A program made the position numbers and the translations under genes. The notes beneath the pieces were generated by a model, which was not told the origin of the DNA, did no database searches, and saw only the letters and a program-made list of their open reading frames with translations. 64,000 bases of DNA, taken from an uncultured Eubacteriales bacterium. GTDB lineage: Bacteria > Bacillota > Clostridia > Oscillospirales > Oscillospiraceae. Location of the stretch: positions 1-64,000 of the forward strand of contig CATXTO010000004.1 of NCBI GenBank assembly GCA_958402445.1. The letters run 5' to 3'. Below, piece by piece: positions 60,294-64,000 of the stretch; within the stretch, counting starts at the first letter, position 1, and every line of letters begins with the position of its first letter.

Positions 60294-61165
60294 ACATCCT
60301 CCTCTGGCGCTTCCAGGCTGAAACGCCCCAGCTTGGAGCCGCGGAACTCCTCCAACAGCACCCGGGCCATGCGCTCCAAGTCGATCTCGCCCCGGGGCAG
60401 CAGGAAGCCCCGCTTCCGGCCGGCCGCCTCCAGAAGCGCAATCCCCGTTGCGTCCTCCGGCAGGTCCTCCAGCTTATACCGGGCCCTCACAGCCTGGGGG
60501 TAGCGGCGCCAGAGCATTTGCATCAGATGCGCCGCAAGGCCCTCTATATCCAGAATATCATCCTTCACCGCTCCGGTGTATGCCAGCCGGAGCCCCACCT
60601 CGGGGTCCTCAAACTTGGGCCACAGAATGCCGGGCGTATCCAAAAGCAGAAGTCCTTCCTCCACCGTAATCCACTGCTTGCCCCGGGTTACGCCAGGCCG
60701 GTTCTCCGCCTTGGCTCCCTTCCGACCTGCAATCTGGTTGATCAGCGTGGACTTCCCCACATTGGGTATCCCCACAATCATCACCTTTAAGGGGCGGTTC
60801 TGCCCCTTTTCCGCGTTGCGGCGGAGCTTCTCTCCCAGAAGCTCCCGTACCGCGGGGGCAAAAGCGGAAACCCCTTTCCTGCTTTTGCAGTCCGTGGCAA
60901 TGGCCTTCAGGCCCTGCCGGCGGAACGCCCTGCACCAGGCCTGGGTCACCGCCGGGTCCGCCAAATCCATTCGGTTCAGAAGAATTAGACGGGGCTTTTC
61001 CTTGCAGATGGCAGCCAGGTCCGGATTCCGGCTGGAAACCGGAATTCTGGCGTCCAGCAGCTCACACACCGCGTCCACCAGCTTGAGGTCCTGCTCCATC
61101 TGCCGACGCGTTTTGGTCATATGACCCGGGTACCACTGAATGCCGGGCCCTTGCTGTTCTGTCAT
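60290..61165 (-). CDS. ylqF: ribosome biogenesis GTPase YlqF/RbgA
   Basis: This 291-residue circularly permuted GTPase has G4 NRMDLAD near residue 64, G1 GIPNVGKSTLIN near 131 and G3 DTPGILWP near 177. It acts late in 50S assembly. GIQWYPGHMTKTRRQM at the N-terminus is the family hallmark. The neighbours rnhB and lepB match common order. Confidence 0.97.
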   Translation of the reverse strand: MTEQQGPGIQWYPGHMTKTRRQMEQDLKLVDAVCELLDARIPVSSRNPDLAAICKEKPRLILLNRMDLADPAVTQAWCRAFRRQGLKAIATDCKSRKGVSAFAPAVRELLGEKLRRNAEKGQNRPLKVMIVGIPNVGKSTLINQIAGRKGAKAENRPGVTRGKQWITVEEGLLLLDTPGILWPKFEDPEVGLRLAYTGAVKDDILDIEGLAAHLMQMLWRRYPQAVRARYKLEDLPEDATGIALLEAAGRKRGFLLPRGEIDLERMARVLLEEFRGSKLGRFSLEAPEEDV

Positions 61166-61196
61166 AGCTTCGCTCCTATTTCGTCTGACATCCGCT

Positions 61197-61859
61197 TCAA
61201 GAGATCACACCGATGCGCCCAAAGGTCCGGGTCTGCGTCCGCTCGTCATAGCCGGGCAGCATCAAAAACACAACCTTTCCCAGAACATAACGGGTATCCA
61301 CCTGTCCGATCAGGGATAAGCGGCTGTCATAGGAGTCGTTTCGGTTATCCCCTAAAAGGAAGACATGACCCTGGTCCACCGTCAGCGGGAACGTAACGCC
61401 CCGCTCGTAAAATTGATTATGCGTCGGCTCAAAAATATAGTCTTCTTCCAAAGCCGCGCCGTCCACATAGACGACGCCCTGCTCAAAATCAATATCCACC
61501 GTCTGCCCCGCTGTGGCGATGACCCGCTTGACAATGGGCTCCTCGTCAAAAGTAGGGACACGGGCAACCACAATATCGCCCGGTTCAATATCGCGGTAAA
61601 AAACATTGCTGAGCAGCGTGACATAATCTCGATCCACCAGCGTCGGGTACATAGACGAGCCGGAAACCGAAACCACCCGCAGCGCAAATACAAAAAATAT
61701 GGTCACAAAAGCTAAAATGTACACCAAATCATGAAGAAGCGTGTAGCAGTCCACTGCAAAGGAGCCCTTTTTCTTTTTGGTGGATGTGGATTCCTCCTGA
61801 GAAATCGGTACGGCTTCCTCCTGGTCATTCGTCACGGCATCGTTTTGTTCATGCTCCAT
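61197..61859 (-). CDS. lepB: signal peptidase I
   Basis: This 220-residue protein has one N-terminal helix (LVYILAFVTIFFVFALRVVS), the catalytic serine in SGSSMYPTL, the lysine in IVKRVIATAGQ, and GDNRNDSYDSR. A charged 35-residue cytosolic leader precedes the helix. The ATG at 61859 follows AAAGGA; a TTG three codons earlier is less likely. Confidence 0.95.
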   Translation of the reverse strand: MEHEQNDAVTNDQEEAVPISQEESTSTKKKKGSFAVDCYTLLHDLVYILAFVTIFFVFALRVVSVSGSSMYPTLVDRDYVTLLSNVFYRDIEPGDIVVARVPTFDEEPIVKRVIATAGQTVDIDFEQGVVYVDGAALEEDYIFEPTHNQFYERGVTFPLTVDQGHVFLLGDNRNDSYDSRLSLIGQVDTRYVLGKVVFLMLPGYDERTQTRTFGRIGVIS

Positions 61860-62210
61860 TGCAATCAATCCTTTTATTTTTATATGGTATCTAAAAAACG
61901 CGATTGCTGAGGCCTGCCCTTTGGCATGCGCTCATTTTACTGCGCCATTGCCTGCAGGCGGCGGTACAGTCCTCGGTTTTCTGCAAATCAAAGTTCTTTT
62001 TATTATACACACAAATCCCGAATAAAAAAAGGGGGGAATTCTCTTTTTTTCCATGGAATGCAAGGGACGTACGCCACACCCCGGGATCGGGTTGCCCCGC
62101 CGGGATTCCGACATGCGGCTCCGCTCCATGATTTTTGGCCTGTCCCGTCGGAAATCGGCATACATGGGGACTTGCAGTCGGGAATAGAGTGTTAATACGG
62201 AGGTGAGGAA
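61860..62210. promoter_or_regulatory. lepB-sigK intergenic region
   Basis: No gene. TATAAT on the minus strand (complement of 62002-62007) is a likely lepB -10 box. On the plus strand ATGATT (62139-62144) and CATACAT (62159-62165), 14 bases apart, resemble a sigma-E promoter 46 bases before sigK, which would suit its mother-cell expression. The match is partial. Confidence 0.4.
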
Positions 62211-62900
62211 ATGATCTCTGCTGCGGCGTGGCTTATGCTGAGCAGCATGCTCTATTCCCTCCGCCTCAGCTCAGGCAGCTTTCCGAAGCCTCTAACAGCA
62301 AAAGAAGAGCGGGAGTACCTAGAGCGTGCGGCGGCAGGAGACCTAGAGGCCCGAAACGTCCTGATTGAGCGAAACCTCAGGCTGGTGGCACATATCATGA
62401 AAAAATACTACGCCCAGGCTTCGGACCAGGAGGACTTGATTTCCATCGGCACCATTGGGTTAATCAAGGCCGTGTCCACCTTTGACCAGAGCAAAGGAAT
62501 TCGGTTGGCTACCTATGCGGCCCGGTGTGTAGAAAATGAAATTCTCATGTACTTCCGCAGTCAAAAGAAAAGTGCCACGGATGTATCTCTGTCAGATTAT
62601 ATTGAAACCGGCAAGGATGGGACCGCCCTCTCCCTCATGGACGTGGTTTGTGAAGACGACGACCTATTTGACCAGATCAGTACCCGGGAGAGCACCCGGC
62701 AGCTCCGGCAGCTCATCACCCAGGTCCTGGACGAACGGGAGCGCAAGGTTTTAACCCTGCGATATGGACTCGACGGCCGCGCACCGCTCCCCCAGCGGGA
62801 GGTTGCGCTTCAATGCGGCATCAGCCGGTCCTATGTATCCCGTCTGGAGAAAAAGGCGCTGGAGAAATTAAAAAAGGAATTTGAAAAGGTAGAAAAATAA
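62211..62900 (+). CDS. sigK: sporulation sigma factor K
   Basis: This 229-residue sigma-70 protein has an N-terminal pro-sequence-like hydrophobic stretch (MISAAAWLMLSSMLYSLRL) and region 2 with DQEDLISIGTIGLIKAVSTF and LATYAARCVENEILMYFRSQ. Region 4 has VALQCGISRSYVSRLEKKAL. It directs late mother-cell transcription in sporulation. The gene is continuous, with no skin-type insertion. GGAGGTGAGG precedes the ATG. Confidence 0.93.
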   Translation: MISAAAWLMLSSMLYSLRLSSGSFPKPLTAKEEREYLERAAAGDLEARNVLIERNLRLVAHIMKKYYAQASDQEDLISIGTIGLIKAVSTFDQSKGIRLATYAARCVENEILMYFRSQKKSATDVSLSDYIETGKDGTALSLMDVVCEDDDLFDQISTRESTRQLRQLITQVLDERERKVLTLRYGLDGRAPLPQREVALQCGISRSYVSRLEKKALEKLKKEFEKVEK

Positions 62901-62913
62901 GAAATCATTTTGT

Positions 62914-62944
62914 GCCCGGGGTTATGACCTCGGGCGCTTTTTTA
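62914..62944 (+). terminator. sigK terminator
   Basis: GCCCGGGG (62914-62921) and CCTCGGGC (62928-62935), paired except for one G-T mismatch position, followed by a run of seven T's (62938-62944). Confidence 0.8.
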
Positions 62945-63113
62945 TCCAAAAACGCATGGCGTTTGGACCCAATATACAAGGAATTTTTTGAAATTGGATA
63001 TTCCAGCTCTTTTCGCAAAAACCAAATGCATCGATATCCCGGACACATGTTGTCATAAAAAAACAGGACAGGTTTTCATATAGCTGGTACAATAGGTAGC
63101 AAGGAGGGATGAT

Positions 63114-64000
63114 ATGAACTGGATCAACATCGTACAGAAGTCGCTGAACTATATAGAGGACCACTTGCTGGAAAACCTCAACGCCGAAATGGTCGCAAAA
63201 AGCATGTTTACATCCAGCGCTTATTTTCAAAAAATATTCCGGATTGTAACGGGCTTTACCGTTAGTGATTACATCCGGAACCGCAGACTCTCGCTTGCCG
63301 GAGAAGAATTTGCAACGAGTAGAATCAAGGTGATTGATGCGGCGTTGAAATTTGGTTATGAATCGCCGGAAAGCTTTACAAAGGCGTTTACTCGCTTTCA
63401 CGGGGTGACGCCGTCCGCCGTTCAAAAGTTTTCCGGCAAAGTGAACTACTTTTCTCCCATGAATATACAAATCAATGTGGAAGGTGGCTTTATTATGTCT
63501 CGCAGACTGATACCGAACGTGGAAAAGCTATATGAAAACAGGGCGGAAAACTATATGTTTCCAAGCTGTATGTGTTCCGCGATGTCCGCGCTGAACGAAG
63601 AAAAGGCCTATGACTTTTCTTTTTTTGCCGGTGTGACAGGGGATTTTTTTACGCAGATATGGCTGGAACCAAAATGGCGCTATAACGACTCCTACTCAAA
63701 TGTATGCAAAGATACACAGCTTCCCATTCAATACGCCTTTGACGCTTGCGGTTACGATTATTCCTATATAACCCGCAGGGAAATTCAAAATAACAAAGCT
63801 GAATATACAAAAAGGATTGTGGAATCCATCGACAAGGGCTTGCCTGTATTGACTTTTGGAATCGTGGGGCCGCCGGTATGCTCGATTATCTGCGGCTATT
63901 CCGACAATGGCGAAGTCTTGATCGGCTGGTCCCAGTTTACCGGTGAAACGACAGAAGACAAAATATTCGATCACGTGTTTTCGGAGAATTATTTTCAAGT
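63114..64000 (+). CDS. AraC family regulator, cut by window end
   Basis: The ATG at 63114 follows AAGGAGGG and stays open to the window edge (295 residues, no stop). Residues 1-105 are an AraC DNA-binding domain at the N-terminus: NIVQKSLNYIEDHLLENLNA and FGYESPESFTKAFTRFHGVT. From about 120 comes a second domain with SRRLIPNVEKLYENRAENYM and RIVESIDKGLPVLTFGIVGP, possibly a papain-like or BtrH-like fold. Its ligand is unknown. The minus-strand ORFs here are shadows. Confidence 0.88.
   Translation, partial: MNWINIVQKSLNYIEDHLLENLNAEMVAKSMFTSSAYFQKIFRIVTGFTVSDYIRNRRLSLAGEEFATSRIKVIDAALKFGYESPESFTKAFTRFHGVTPSAVQKFSGKVNYFSPMNIQINVEGGFIMSRRLIPNVEKLYENRAENYMFPSCMCSAMSALNEEKAYDFSFFAGVTGDFFTQIWLEPKWRYNDSYSNVCKDTQLPIQYAFDACGYDYSYITRREIQNNKAEYTKRIVESIDKGLPVLTFGIVGPPVCSIICGYSDNGEVLIGWSQFTGETTEDKIFDHVFSENYFQ

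Noticed and set aside
62922..63998. Minus-strand frames after sigK
   Set aside because: Complement of the AraC-type gene, which runs open on the plus strand with a good ribosome site.
1..64000. CRISPR arrays, rRNA genes, phage structural genes
   Set aside because: No regularly spaced direct repeats, rRNA sequence or capsid, tail or terminase proteins were seen.

Overview
The window looks like a chromosome segment of a spore-forming Clostridia member, most likely Oscillospiraceae-like (inference). The support is an unsplit sigK, a GerW/YtfJ sporulation protein, a fused IspH-ribosomal protein S1 gene, and a long co-directional housekeeping run.

Region 1 (1 to about 25.2 kb) is a nest of mobile elements. 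A resident mobilizable element on the minus strand carries a Cys-rich VLP protein, a MobV relaxase, a TnpW-like ORF and a serine recombinase, with a pMV158-like oriT about 3 kb away. Its recombinase gene is cut after about 30 codons at a GA dinucleotide by a 16.7 kb element (2230-18967). Joining the two flanks restores the recombinase reading frame across the junction. The 16.7 kb element encodes a BlaI/BlaR1-type regulator pair, a three-gene FtsX/MacB-type ABC exporter, a MobQ relaxase with an RSF1010-like oriT, two small mobilization-module proteins, a primase-helicase, a CHC2 primase, a TnpX-like recombinase with TnpW, a sigma-like protein, a DUF6076-like protein, RhuM and TnpV. A third serine-recombinase element (TnpW plus recombinase, 1-2135) cuts the same resident gene again about 30 codons later. 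A DUF4365 protein, an XRE regulator, a small membrane protein, a decayed resolvase and another membrane protein fill the resident element's right part.

Region 2 (25.3-27.5 kb) is backbone: secG, prfB and tRNA-Leu(CAA). Region 3 (27.5-37.2 kb) is an accessory stretch rich in hairpins, decayed genes and a repeated 200 bp unit. It holds two membrane proteins, a TetR regulator, Ogt, a GNAT acetyltransferase, AlkC and a MerR/GyrI-like regulator. The GNAT and alkC genes share a duplicated promoter segment.

Region 4 (37.2-40.1 kb) has an NAD-dependent epimerase, a Nim-like flavin protein, a small membrane protein and a Dabb protein. Region 5 (40.1-61.9 kb) is an almost unbroken minus-strand housekeeping run: ispH-rpsA, cmk, a BaiN-like flavoprotein, RpiR, a pseudouridine synthase, dacF, ytfJ, DUF2953, scpB, scpA, an M50 protease, ysxC, lon, clpX, clpP, tig, a phosphoesterase, a threonine-synthase-like protein without its PLP lysine, an M19 dipeptidase, yraN, rnhB, ylqF and lepB. 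Region 6 has sigK and an AraC-type gene that runs off the right edge.

All family calls come from reading motifs and translations; no database search was run.
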